The notes under the pieces are model-generated. The model ran no database searches. It was not told where the DNA came from and was given only the letters and a program-made list of their open reading frames with translations. Shown here in pieces: positions 20,250 to 27,710 of a stretch of 42,170 nucleotides of DNA. Location of the stretch: positions 1 through 42,170 of the IMG/VR virus record IMGVR_UViG_3300044568_002526; one strand, written 5' to 3'. The translations under genes and the position numbers were made by a program. The DNA comes from a virus. The stretch's first letter is position 1, and each line of letters starts with the position of its first letter.

Positions 20250-22478
20250 ATGATTAAGACTACCCAACACTCTAGTTACTGGCTTGATGACGATCTGTTT
20301 GATAACGCTCCCGATGAGCAGACAACAGATTTGCAACGCATCACCAGACTCAGTGCCGTGCGCCGTGGTATTGCCAATTTCGTATCAATTCTGAGCGGGA
20401 AGAATGTCCCCGTACATTTTTCCAGTGGAAAGGAATCGTACACAGATGGTACACAGGTTATTATTTCTGCCGACGAAGATATTGATAAATTCGATGTAAT
20501 GGTTGGATTGGCATTACATGAGGGTAGTCACATTCTATTGTCCGATTTCTCACTGTTGCAGACCCTAAAGCGTTCGGTGGAAGATCAATTGCGATATCGT
20601 GGTCCTCATATCCATTGGAACACGGGCACGAAGGTAACGGAAGCAAAGTCTGGAAATGTCTTTACTGACATTCTCCATCCCGATATTGTAAAGTTGCTGC
20701 CCGATTATCCGGCAAAAATTGGTATGTATCTTGATGCAGAGTCTCCGTATTGGAAGGCATCGTTGCAGGTGTTGGATGATCTTAAATTCTTGATGAATAT
20801 TTTGGAAGATCGCCGCATTGATAACTATGTGTATAAGAATGCAATGGGATACCGCCCCTATTATCAGGCGTTGTATAACAAGTATTTTTACACAAAAGAA
20901 ATGGGAAAGAATCTTCGGTTCAATCCAAAGTTTCGTGAACTAACGGTAGAGAATTATATCACTCGTTTGTTGTATTGCATTCATCCTGCCGCAGATTTCG
21001 ATGCAATGCCCGGCCTGCGTGCACTGATTAATCGTATGAATTTGAATACGATTGATCGGGTTGGTCCTGAGCACGATCCTTATGAAATCGTAGACGGTAA
21101 CAAGCGTCCATTGTGGCTGACGACGGGCACGTATGATGCTATGCCGATTCTGTGGAAGGAAGCAAATGTATTGTATGCACATATTCTAAAGTATGTGGGT
21201 ATGGTTACTTATGAACCCAATAAGGAACCTTCGCAGAATCCTATGAATGATATTATCCAGCAAAAGTCGTCGGCGCTTGATGGACTACCAGACCTTGATG
21301 GGGCGCCTGGCATGGGTGATATGGAGCCCGTTCCTGTTGAAAAGGATACAAAGGGTAAGGGTAGTAAGCAAGTTGAAGTGGACGGTAAGTTTAACGAAAA
21401 GGCAGCACGGAAGGAATTGGAAACTGCTAAGAAAGTGTTGGAGGGTGATATCAAGAAAAAGAAATTGTCCAAGGCCGATGCGGAAGCAGTAACTGCGTTG
21501 GAAGAGGCAGATGCCAAGATGGTCGATATTACTGGTGAAGGCGTTCCGTTTGGCAAGTGCATGGTTACCAGAAAAATGACGGACGAACTTATGCGCCAAG
21601 ATTGGTTTATTTTCAAACGATATGGATGGGATCGCAACCTTAATGATGACCGGTCTGACGCCTCTATTGCAGCAGGAAAGCGTATGGGACAAATTCTAGT
21701 GCATCGGTTGCAGGTGCGTAATGATCCAATGATTACCAAGCAAACGAGATTACCGCAGGGTGGATTGGATCGACGGTTACTGGCACAGTTGGGTATGGAT
21801 ATTACCTCAGTGTTTCAGAAGTCTCGCACCGACATTCATAAACCCGCCATGTTGCATCTTACACTGGATGCATCGGGTTCTATGAGTGGAAGAAAGTGGG
21901 ATAAGGTTCGGTCGGTGGCAGTTGCACTAGCCTATGTTGGTTCGAAACTCCGCAATGTGGATACTGTGGTATCTATTCGCGGCGGCAACGAGATGCCAAT
22001 TGTATCAGTTGTATATGATTCTCGGCGTGATCAATTGTCACGATTTCTTAGGTATATGCGGGTGTTGGACCCTGCGGGAGCAACGCCAGAAGGATTGTGT
22101 TTTAAGGCAACGTTGGATCTTATTATGGAATGTAAGGATACGCACGATGTATACTTTATTAATTTCAGTGACGGCGAACCATCATTTGGATATTCTGAAA
22201 AAACAGCTGCAGGTAAGAAAGGTAGCCGGAGAAAATCGTATGGCGGAGCCTACTTCAGTTATACCGGAGAAACCGCCGCCAAGCATACGAAAATGATGGT
22301 ACAGCAATTGCGTGACTCTGGGATTAAGGTATTAAGTTATTTTATTAGTGAAGGAAGTTACATTCCTGCATATTCAACATTTAAGAGTATGTATGGAGAG
22401 GATTCGCTATCAGTTAATGTCCAAAATGCTACCGAAGTATTACGCACCCTTAATTCTAGATTACTGGTTAGGGGTTGA
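20250..22478 (+). CDS. CobT-like VWA-domain protein with N-terminal HExxH motif
   Basis: A large 742-residue protein with three parts. The N-terminal part has LALHEGSHILLSDF, a zincin-like HExxH (His90-Glu91...His94), and a helical domain to ~330. A charged Lys/Glu-rich linker spans ~350-430 (KDTKGKGSKQ, KELETAKKVLEG). The C-terminal part is a VWA domain with MIDAS DASGSMS (Asp540 to Ser546), a GATPEG threonine site and a FSDGEPSF site. The layout resembles CobT-type partners of MoxR/CobS AAA+ ATPases, and such an ATPase is the next gene. Related bacterial pairs insert metals or remodel complexes; the phage substrate is unknown. The putative metallopeptidase site would be unusual in a plain CobT. 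The gene has its own promoter, P5. Confidence 0.87.
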   Translation: MIKTTQHSSYWLDDDLFDNAPDEQTTDLQRITRLSAVRRGIANFVSILSGKNVPVHFSSGKESYTDGTQVIISADEDIDKFDVMVGLALHEGSHILLSDFSLLQTLKRSVEDQLRYRGPHIHWNTGTKVTEAKSGNVFTDILHPDIVKLLPDYPAKIGMYLDAESPYWKASLQVLDDLKFLMNILEDRRIDNYVYKNAMGYRPYYQALYNKYFYTKEMGKNLRFNPKFRELTVENYITRLLYCIHPAADFDAMPGLRALINRMNLNTIDRVGPEHDPYEIVDGNKRPLWLTTGTYDAMPILWKEANVLYAHILKYVGMVTYEPNKEPSQNPMNDIIQQKSSALDGLPDLDGAPGMGDMEPVPVEKDTKGKGSKQVEVDGKFNEKAARKELETAKKVLEGDIKKKKLSKADAEAVTALEEADAKMVDITGEGVPFGKCMVTRKMTDELMRQDWFIFKRYGWDRNLNDDRSDASIAAGKRMGQILVHRLQVRNDPMITKQTRLPQGGLDRRLLAQLGMDITSVFQKSRTDIHKPAMLHLTLDASGSMSGRKWDKVRSVAVALAYVGSKLRNVDTVVSIRGGNEMPIVSVVYDSRRDQLSRFLRYMRVLDPAGATPEGLCFKATLDLIMECKDTHDVYFINFSDGEPSFGYSEKTAAGKKGSRRKSYGGAYFSYTGETAAKHTKMMVQQLRDSGIKVLSYFISEGSYIPAYSTFKSMYGEDSLSVNVQNATEVLRTLNSRLLVRG

Positions 22479-22503
22479 CAAATAGGTGGGAATGTGTTAT
22501 ATT
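22475..22503 (+). promoter_or_regulatory. Promoter P6 (TTGACA-17-TATATT)
   Basis: The -35 is TTGACA (22475-22480), overlapping the VWA gene stop codon. The -10 is TATATT (22498-22503), with a 17-bp spacer. The following ACAGAA is shared with P7. It drives the AAA+ gene and rules out that gene's upstream alternative start. Confidence 0.85.
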
Positions 22504-22545
22504 ACAGAAGGTTCAATAATCAATCATTTTTCGGAGAGTAAAACA

Positions 22546-23748
22546 GTGACTAAGGTCAAGCATACGCAGGTAGAAATCGTGGTGGCATTGAATGATGCAG
22601 AGATTCCAGTGAATCAGTTTGGTGATACGGTTGATCTGGCAGCACACAAGATTCGTCACCTGCGTAAAAATGGTGGGTGTTATCGTATGATTACCACAAA
22701 GACGGGCGGTACGCAGTTGCGTCATGCAGAAATGAGCGTATTCGATGCACTCTCAAAGAATGCAATTCCGCTGGACGTAACCGACAATCGTTCGGATGAA
22801 GTGCATGAAGATATTGAAAAGTATCTGGCGGAGAGTATTGACCTTCGCCCGTCCAATCTCATCATTTCCGATTTGAAGTGGAAGTATCTGATGCGTTCGG
22901 TGGTTCGTGGCAAGAACATTATGATGACCGGCCCGTCTGGTTGCGGCAAGACGCTGGCAGTCCAGAGTGTTGCGAAAGCGTTGAATGGCCGTCCATTCTT
23001 TTACTTCAATCTTGGCGCCACCACCGATCCTCGCTCGTCTCTGATTGGTAATACCCATTATAGTAAGGAAAAGGGAACTTTCGTGGCAGAGGCATGGTTC
23101 TGCCAGGCCATTCAGAAAGAAAATGCCATCATCATGATTGACGAGTTGACGCGCGGAACTTCTGACGCATGGAACATTCTCATCACGGTACTTGACGAAA
23201 ACCAGCGATATCTCCGAATTGACGAGAAGCCTGATACGCCGACCATCAAGGTTGCGAAGGGCGTGACATTTATCGCCACGGCAAATATCGGTAGTGAGTA
23301 TACCGCCACCCGTGTACTTGACCGAGCGATGATGGATCGGTTTACGGCAATCGTTGAAATGGAACCACTGTCGGTTGAGAATGAACTGAAGCTGATTAAC
23401 ATGACCTACCCGAATCTTCCAGAAGTATCGGCTCGGGCAATTGCTGAAATTGCTGGAAATACCCGAACGCAGGTTCGTTCTGATGATCCGAAGGTTACCA
23501 CTTCAATCTCTAGTCGTCTCACGGTAGAAATGGCCGGATTGATTTATGATGGATTCAGTTTGGCAGAGGCGGCCGAGGTGTGCATCTATCCGTTCTTCTC
23601 GGACGCCGGTGGTGCAGATTCGGAACGCACCTACATGAAGCAGTTGGTTCAGAAGTATATTCCAAGCATTCTGAACACTGGTAACGTGTGGGATAACCTT
23701 CACGCTTCGACGCAGGTGCCAGCGTCTGGCATGTGGAATGCGATCTAA
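22546..23748 (+). CDS. MoxR/CobS-like AAA+ ATPase
   Basis: AAA+ ATPase of 400 residues. Walker A is GPSGCGKT (Gly129 to Thr136), Walker B is IIMIDEL (Asp199-Glu200), sensor 1 is FIATANIGSEY, and VLDRAMMDRF carries the arginine finger. These match the MoxR/CobS clade, which works with VWA proteins such as the one just upstream. The start is GTG 22546, 6 nt after GGAGAG. An in-frame ATG at 22486 lies between the -35 and -10 of P6 and cannot be on the P6 transcript. Residues 1-100 are a separate N-terminal domain. The separate promoter suggests the ATPase is needed at a different dose from its VWA partner. Confidence 0.92.
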   Translation: MTKVKHTQVEIVVALNDAEIPVNQFGDTVDLAAHKIRHLRKNGGCYRMITTKTGGTQLRHAEMSVFDALSKNAIPLDVTDNRSDEVHEDIEKYLAESIDLRPSNLIISDLKWKYLMRSVVRGKNIMMTGPSGCGKTLAVQSVAKALNGRPFFYFNLGATTDPRSSLIGNTHYSKEKGTFVAEAWFCQAIQKENAIIMIDELTRGTSDAWNILITVLDENQRYLRIDEKPDTPTIKVAKGVTFIATANIGSEYTATRVLDRAMMDRFTAIVEMEPLSVENELKLINMTYPNLPEVSARAIAEIAGNTRTQVRSDDPKVTTSISSRLTVEMAGLIYDGFSLAEAAEVCIYPFFSDAGGADSERTYMKQLVQKYIPSILNTGNVWDNLHASTQVPASGMWNAI

Positions 23749-23918
23749 TGGGAAAAACCTATAAAGACCAGAATAAGTGGGATCGTAAGCGTAACAAGCG
23801 CGATGAAGATCCCGTGAAGGAACCACGAAAGACGGCAAAGAATCGACTTGATGAAATTATTCCCCCCGATGACGAACTTGCTCCCTATGAGGAATATGAC
23901 TATGAGGATTACCGATAA
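23748..23918 (+). CDS. Small highly charged protein (56 aa)
   Basis: A basic first half (MGKTYKDQNKWDRKRNKRDE) and a strongly acidic end (PPDDELAPYEEYDYEDYR), predicted disordered. ATG 23748 is in a TAATG junction with the ATPase stop; a further upstream ATG (23733) lies inside that gene. It ends in another TAATG junction. No family is recognised; it could be a DNA mimic or an adaptor tail, but nothing proves either. Confidence 0.55.
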   Translation: MGKTYKDQNKWDRKRNKRDEDPVKEPRKTAKNRLDEIIPPDDELAPYEEYDYEDYR

Positions 23919-24160
23919 TGGAAAATATGACTACCGAAGAACCCTCTGGAAAAGATTTTGTATTCTGGGTAAACGATGCCGCCGGTGGGCGGGGCGGATA
24001 TTCCTATCAGGCAGTTGGACTAGGAGACTTTCTTCAAACGATTGTTGATTCTGGTGAAACTCCAGTTGGTATCAGAATTGAAGTGGGTAGTAACAATGTA
24101 GAAGTTATTGTTGCGGATGATTTTATTAACAGTTTAAAGCCCATGACTGAGGACGTATAA
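23918..24160 (+). CDS. Hypothetical protein (80 aa)
   Basis: TAATG-coupled to the previous gene. Sequence includes FVFWVNDAAGGRGGYSYQAV and GIRIEVGSNNVEVIVADDFI, suggesting an alpha/beta fold. No family is recognised. It lies in the P6 transcript of small genes downstream of the ATPase. Confidence 0.6.
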   Translation: MENMTTEEPSGKDFVFWVNDAAGGRGGYSYQAVGLGDFLQTIVDSGETPVGIRIEVGSNNVEVIVADDFINSLKPMTEDV

Positions 24161-24163
24161 GAC

Positions 24164-24370
24164 ATGACGCACTACAAGTATGATGCGTTAACGCTTACAG
24201 CCAGTAATTACAATAGAAAACTTAGTATTGAGCTTCCAATGGATAGTGATTCACACGAATTATTTGATGCATTTAAAGCACTTATGGTGGGATTGACATT
24301 CTGTGAAAAAACCTTTGACGTTGCCGTGACGCAATATTTTTACGAACACGGATTAGACAAGGATGGGTGA
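24164..24370 (+). CDS. Hypothetical protein (68 aa)
   Basis: A soluble 68-residue protein (MTHYKYDALTLTASNYNRKL, DSDSHELFDAFKALMVGLTF). The SHELFDAFKALMVGLTF helix with preceding strands is reminiscent of many small phage proteins of unknown role. It starts 3 nt after the previous stop and overlaps the next start by 4 nt. Confidence 0.55.
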   Translation: MTHYKYDALTLTASNYNRKLSIELPMDSDSHELFDAFKALMVGLTFCEKTFDVAVTQYFYEHGLDKDG

Positions 24371-24627
24371 ACTTTATGGCAATTCATGATGATAACTGGA
24401 CTAATGAATTTAAAAAGATAGATGCAGTAAAAGACATTTCAACATTTCCATTAATCTGGTTTATTGTGATGTCCGCATGTCTATATGTGCTCGGGACACA
24501 GATGTATCAACTTACAATTTCAAATCCAGTACAAGTTATTCGGGTTTCATTGGTGTCGGGTGGCATTGTAATGTTTGCAATTGCGGTAAAGGCGGCACTT
24601 AAACTGTATGTAAGGAATATGAAGTGA
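24367..24627 (+). CDS. Small two-helix membrane protein (86 aa)
   Basis: Two hydrophobic segments, about 29-48 (PLIWFIVMSACLYVLGTQMY) and 57-77 (VIRVSLVSGGIVMFAIAVKA), with a soluble 25-residue N-terminus and a short basic tail. The start is GTG 24367 (GTGA overlap) or ATG 24376. Both are near the purine stretch AAGGATGGG, so I cannot decide. Function unknown. Confidence 0.6.
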   Translation: MNFMAIHDDNWTNEFKKIDAVKDISTFPLIWFIVMSACLYVLGTQMYQLTISNPVQVIRVSLVSGGIVMFAIAVKAALKLYVRNMK

Positions 24628-24857
24628 CACAAATTTGGATCGTCGAAGATGAGAATCAAAAAATTATAGGGGCTGAACTTGATCCGGTGAAAGCAATTAT
24701 GAGTGCATTCCCATCAGTAGAATATGTTGGAAAAGAATCCAGAGACAATATGTTATTGTTTGCACTTCAAACTAAAAATCTCCGACACTATACATTTGGT
24801 CAATATACACTACGACCACTAAATGTTGTTCATACACGATACGAAATTATACCGTAA
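24624..24857 (+). CDS. Hypothetical protein (77 aa)
   Basis: GTG start at 24624 overlapping the previous stop, with AAGGA upstream. It begins MTQIWIVEDENQKIIGAELD, followed by a helix and a YVGKESRD segment. The ending VVHTRYEIIP is beta-like. No family is recognised. Confidence 0.55.
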   Translation: MTQIWIVEDENQKIIGAELDPVKAIMSAFPSVEYVGKESRDNMLLFALQTKNLRHYTFGQYTLRPLNVVHTRYEIIP

Positions 24858-25126
24858 TGCACACGAAAGCAAAAGAATTCCTCACACTGTTTTTCATTCA
24901 GATATTATCGTATAGTATTCTGAAGGTGAACTATCGTGCGGTTGCTGATGCCCACTATGCTACCGCTGCTCTTAGTGATTTTATGATTGCCACTATGAGT
25001 TTTTTTGTTATTCGGAAAATTGCACAAAACACGGATGCAATTCACCAGTGGGCCGGATACGCATTGGGTAGCGTGGTTGGTAGTTATTTAGGCATTTGGA
25101 TATCTTCAACATTTTTAGGTGGGTAA
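24857..25126 (+). CDS. Small membrane protein (89 aa), two helices
   Basis: Hydrophobic segments near 7-22 (EFLTLFFIQILSYSIL) and 67-88 (WAGYALGSVVGSYLGIWIS), with a middle amphipathic region (ALSDFMIATMSFFVIRKI) that may be a third helix. The glycine zipper pattern (GxxxG/GxxxS) suggests self-association. Such a pattern occurs in DUF5698-type or holin-like proteins, but no assignment is safe. Confidence 0.6.
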   Translation: MHTKAKEFLTLFFIQILSYSILKVNYRAVADAHYATAALSDFMIATMSFFVIRKIAQNTDAIHQWAGYALGSVVGSYLGIWISSTFLGG

Positions 25127-25130
25127 CAAT

Positions 25131-25802
25131 ATGATTTGCATTTTGGGGGATATTCACGGTGATGTTCGGGAACTTCGTAACGCTATTGCCGAAGCAGAGG
25201 ATTCGGGTGCTGTCGCACTTATCCAAGTAGGGGATTTTGGATTGATGCAACATAGTGGCAATGATGCGGGATTCCATAGAGTATGCAAGGAAGCAAAACT
25301 TCCCGTATACTTCATATGCGGTAATCACGACGATTGCACTCGGTGGACGGAATTATCAGAAGTTACACGCATTTGGGATGATGCTAATTTGTTTTACATT
25401 CCTCGCGGTATGGTCATGGAAATTGATAATCGCACAATTGCGTTCATGGGTGGCGCAGCAAGTATTGATAAAGAATATCGTCTGCGTAATCATTGGCACT
25501 GGGATGAAAGGGAGAACATCAGTCCCTACGAAGTATTGCGTATGATGGATAATGCAAAGGACAAACACATTGATTTGTTCATTACACATTGTCCGCCGAA
25601 TAGTGTCATCAACGAACACTTTGACCCTAGAGGAAAGTTGCAGTTTGGTGTGGGATTAGATTGGCATGACCATAACCAAGATATCATTGAAAACATTTGG
25701 CATGCGATTGGAACGCCAAACATATATTCTGGTCACATGCACAGAACTGTAGAAGGAATGACGTATCGTATTTTGGACATTAACGAACTATTGGCGGTGT
25801 AA
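25131..25802 (+). CDS. Calcineurin-like metallophosphoesterase
   Basis: A two-metal phosphoesterase of 223 residues. All core motifs are in order: GDIHGD (Asp7, His9), QVGDFG, CGNHDD, THCPP and SGHMHRT. ATG 25131 is preferred, with GGTGGG about 8 nt upstream; GTG 25119 would overlap the previous gene by 8 nt. Known phage members include lambda phosphatase and Ap4A hydrolase or ppGpp-related enzymes. The substrate could be a phosphoprotein, dinucleotide or alarmone and cannot be read from the sequence. Confidence 0.92.
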   Translation: MICILGDIHGDVRELRNAIAEAEDSGAVALIQVGDFGLMQHSGNDAGFHRVCKEAKLPVYFICGNHDDCTRWTELSEVTRIWDDANLFYIPRGMVMEIDNRTIAFMGGAASIDKEYRLRNHWHWDERENISPYEVLRMMDNAKDKHIDLFITHCPPNSVINEHFDPRGKLQFGVGLDWHDHNQDIIENIWHAIGTPNIYSGHMHRTVEGMTYRILDINELLAV

Positions 25803-25803
25803 T

Positions 25804-26166
25804 ATGAAACTACCAAAAATTACAGAAAAGCCGTGGGGCAGTGAAACATTGTGGGCCCACACGAAACATTATGTAGGAAAGATTTTGAAGGTGAATGCAG
25901 GAGAATCATTGAGTATTCAGTATCACCACTTCAAAGATGAAACGATGTATGTGTTATCTGGTACGGGGCATATTAACTTTTATATTCTTGAAGATGCACA
26001 GCCAGTACTCGTTAATAAACAATTTGTGGTTCCAGGTGATTCCATTCACATTGCACCAACGCAAGTTCATAACGTGGAAGCAATTTCGGATATACAAATT
26101 TTAGAAGCATCAACTAACCACTTGGATGATTTGGTCCGAGTACAAGACAAATATCATAGAGACTAA
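25804..26166 (+). CDS. Cupin, mannose-6-phosphate isomerase type II-like
   Basis: A 120-residue single cupin domain. The opening KPWGSETLWAHTKHYVGKIL and following SIQYHHFKDETMYVLSGTGH resemble the C-terminal cupin of bifunctional ManC/AlgA enzymes, which interconvert fructose-6-P and mannose-6-P. Metal ligands would be the HH...E set plus a later His in PTQVHNVE. If active, it would supply mannose-6-P for the GDP-mannose used by the dehydratase at 29116. No GDP-mannose pyrophosphorylase domain is attached. It overlaps no neighbour and precedes the purine gene by 1 nt. Confidence 0.75.
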   Translation: MKLPKITEKPWGSETLWAHTKHYVGKILKVNAGESLSIQYHHFKDETMYVLSGTGHINFYILEDAQPVLVNKQFVVPGDSIHIAPTQVHNVEAISDIQILEASTNHLDDLVRVQDKYHRD

Positions 26167-26167
26167 C

Positions 26168-27196
26168 ATGGGAATTCAAAGCGTAGATGTTATCGTAGAC
26201 TGCCAACATGGCGATACCGGTAAAGGGAAAGTGGCCCATCACCTTGCCAAATCCGGTTTTTATGATATTGTACTGCGATATAATGGCGGTAGTAATGCGG
26301 GACATACCGTATATCATAACGGCGAAGTAATTGTCACACATCAGGTTCCTATGGGTGTTCTCCACGGCATCACCAGTATCATTGGTCTGGGATGTGTGGT
26401 GCACATCGGTAAATTGATTGAGGAAATTCGTGCGTTAAATACTGTCGGAATTGATACGAAGAACTTAATTAAGATTGATAAACGAGCGCACGTGGTCACC
26501 GATCAACACATACACGATGACAAAACGGACAGTATCATCGGTACGACGGGACAAGGCATCGGTCCCGCCTACCGTGATAAGTATGGTCGCACTGGTATTC
26601 CTATCGGTAAGATGGATGTGTCTCAGTATCAGAATTTGTTTGAAGTAATTGATATCTATGATTATTTATTTGTCCACGATGACAAGTATAATATTTTATG
26701 TGAAGGGGCACAGGGATTTCATTTAGATATTGATTGGGGAGAATATCCGTATGTTACTTCGTCGCATTGTACAGTGGGATCAGTGTGCTTAAACGGTATC
26801 CCTCCGCACAAGATCCGCAAAGTATATGGGGTCATGAAGGCATATGAAACCTATGTGGGAAACAATAAGAACTTTACAAACCAAGACGACGATGTATTAA
26901 AGACCATTCAATTGGTTGGGCAGGAAGTTGGAGCAACTACTGGTCGGCCTCGCCAAGTCAATTGGGCAAACTTGGATAATGTTATTAAGGCAATGCATAT
27001 TAATGGCGTCACGGATTTAATCATTAATAAGGTAGATATTCTACGGCAAGTAAACAAGTTTGCCGTTATTGATGATGGCATGATTAAAACCTTTATGAAC
27101 TATTATGATTTTAATCGGTATGTAAATGCAAGAATGTATGATTCAAATAATCGTGGATTAAAAATTACATGGTCACAAACCCCAGATGGCATTTAA
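26168..27196 (+). CDS. purA: Adenylosuccinate synthetase, short archaeal/phage type (PurA/PurZ-like)
   Basis: A GTP-dependent ligase of 342 residues joining aspartate to IMP (PurA) or dGMP (PurZ). Motifs: HGDTGKGK (Gly15 to Lys21, with Asp16 at the PurA catalytic Asp and Thr17 where E. coli has Glu), NGGSNAGHT, GTTGQGIGPAYRDK, EGAQGFHLDIDWGEYPYVTS and the aspartate loop GATTGRPR. The length is near archaeal and phage enzymes, far below the ~430 of bacterial PurA. ATG 26168 fits the family N-terminus; an upstream in-frame ATG at 26126 would overlap the cupin. Retention of Asp16 favours IMP as substrate, but assignment to PurA or PurZ is open. Confidence 0.9.
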   Translation: MGIQSVDVIVDCQHGDTGKGKVAHHLAKSGFYDIVLRYNGGSNAGHTVYHNGEVIVTHQVPMGVLHGITSIIGLGCVVHIGKLIEEIRALNTVGIDTKNLIKIDKRAHVVTDQHIHDDKTDSIIGTTGQGIGPAYRDKYGRTGIPIGKMDVSQYQNLFEVIDIYDYLFVHDDKYNILCEGAQGFHLDIDWGEYPYVTSSHCTVGSVCLNGIPPHKIRKVYGVMKAYETYVGNNKNFTNQDDDVLKTIQLVGQEVGATTGRPRQVNWANLDNVIKAMHINGVTDLIINKVDILRQVNKFAVIDDGMIKTFMNYYDFNRYVNARMYDSNNRGLKITWSQTPDGI

Positions 27197-27259
27197 AAAA
27201 TGAATGTTTGGTGAAGTAGGATGATATATATTCTGTAGAACTCACTAGAAGAGATTATT

Positions 27260-27418
27260 ATGAATAAATCAAAATATACAACCATACAAATTCGTAGAGA
27301 AATTAATGAGCATGTCCGAAAACTCTGTAAAGAACGTGGCTGGTTAGCCTCCACGTTTACAGAGAATTATTGGCTGAGTGAAATCTCTGCAAGTATGTCT
27401 GGTAGTTTAACAGTTTAA
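27260..27418 (+). CDS. Ribbon-helix-helix-like small protein (52 aa)
   Basis: A 52-residue ORF, MNKSKYTTIQIRREINEHVR, then KLCKERGWLASTFTENYWLS. It shows an N-terminal strand (TTIQIRRE) followed by two helices separated by a turn, the Arc/CopG ribbon-helix-helix layout of small dimeric DNA-binding repressors. A purine-rich AGAAGAGA precedes the ATG. The 63 nt upstream (27197-27259) have no clear promoter. It is a candidate regulator; the DNA target is unknown. Confidence 0.6.
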   Translation: MNKSKYTTIQIRREINEHVRKLCKERGWLASTFTENYWLSEISASMSGSLTV

Positions 27419-27429
27419 CGAGAAATATT

Positions 27430-27696
27430 ATGTCGGCTATTTTAAAGGGATTATTACAACCACAAATACTAGGCGTATTACAAAGTTATGGGTCAGAAAC
27501 ATATACAGGCCCGCCCAATCCCGCCGTCGCTCAGGCATTGTTTGCAGATAAGTTAGCAACTGCAATTGCAACGGCGATGCAACAATATTTATTATCGAAT
27601 GTAACTGTTATACCCGGAATTCCGGTAGTTACCGCGGGTGGCCCAACGAATCAAGTAGGAGCTACCACAGCTCCTGGAATATTACAAGCACCATAA
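27430..27696 (+). CDS. Hypothetical protein (88 aa), Pro/Ala/Val-rich C-terminus
   Basis: The N-terminal helix (MSAILKGLLQPQILGVLQSY) is followed by PNPAVAQALFADKLATAIAT and a Pro/Gly/Thr/Val-rich tail (IPGIPVVTAGGP ... APGILQAP). This hydrophobic, low-charge composition is like small virion or assembly proteins, but no family is recognised. It precedes the first gene of the glycan island by 14 nt. Confidence 0.55.
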   Translation: MSAILKGLLQPQILGVLQSYGSETYTGPPNPAVAQALFADKLATAIATAMQQYLLSNVTVIPGIPVVTAGGPTNQVGATTAPGILQAP

Positions 27697-27710
27697 AAGA
27701 GGATTTATAA

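Noticed and set aside
20219-20257. 12-codon leader peptide before the VWA gene
   Set aside because: It begins at about the expected transcription start with no ribosome site, has no attenuator-like codon run, and may be chance, although its stop overlaps the VWA start.
21209-21739. 176-codon minus-strand ORF
   Set aside because: Antisense to the charged linker and following part of the VWA protein; its Ser/Phe-rich composition reflects the reverse of Lys/Glu codons.
22486-22545. Longer AAA+ ATPase starting at ATG 22486
   Set aside because: This ATG lies between the -35 and -10 of P6, so the P6 transcript cannot contain it. GTG 22546 has GGAGAG at good spacing.
26168-27196. Firm call of a 2-aminoadenine (Z) genome
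   Set aside because: The polymerase is family B, no DatZ or MazZ is present in the window, and the catalytic Asp of PurA is retained.
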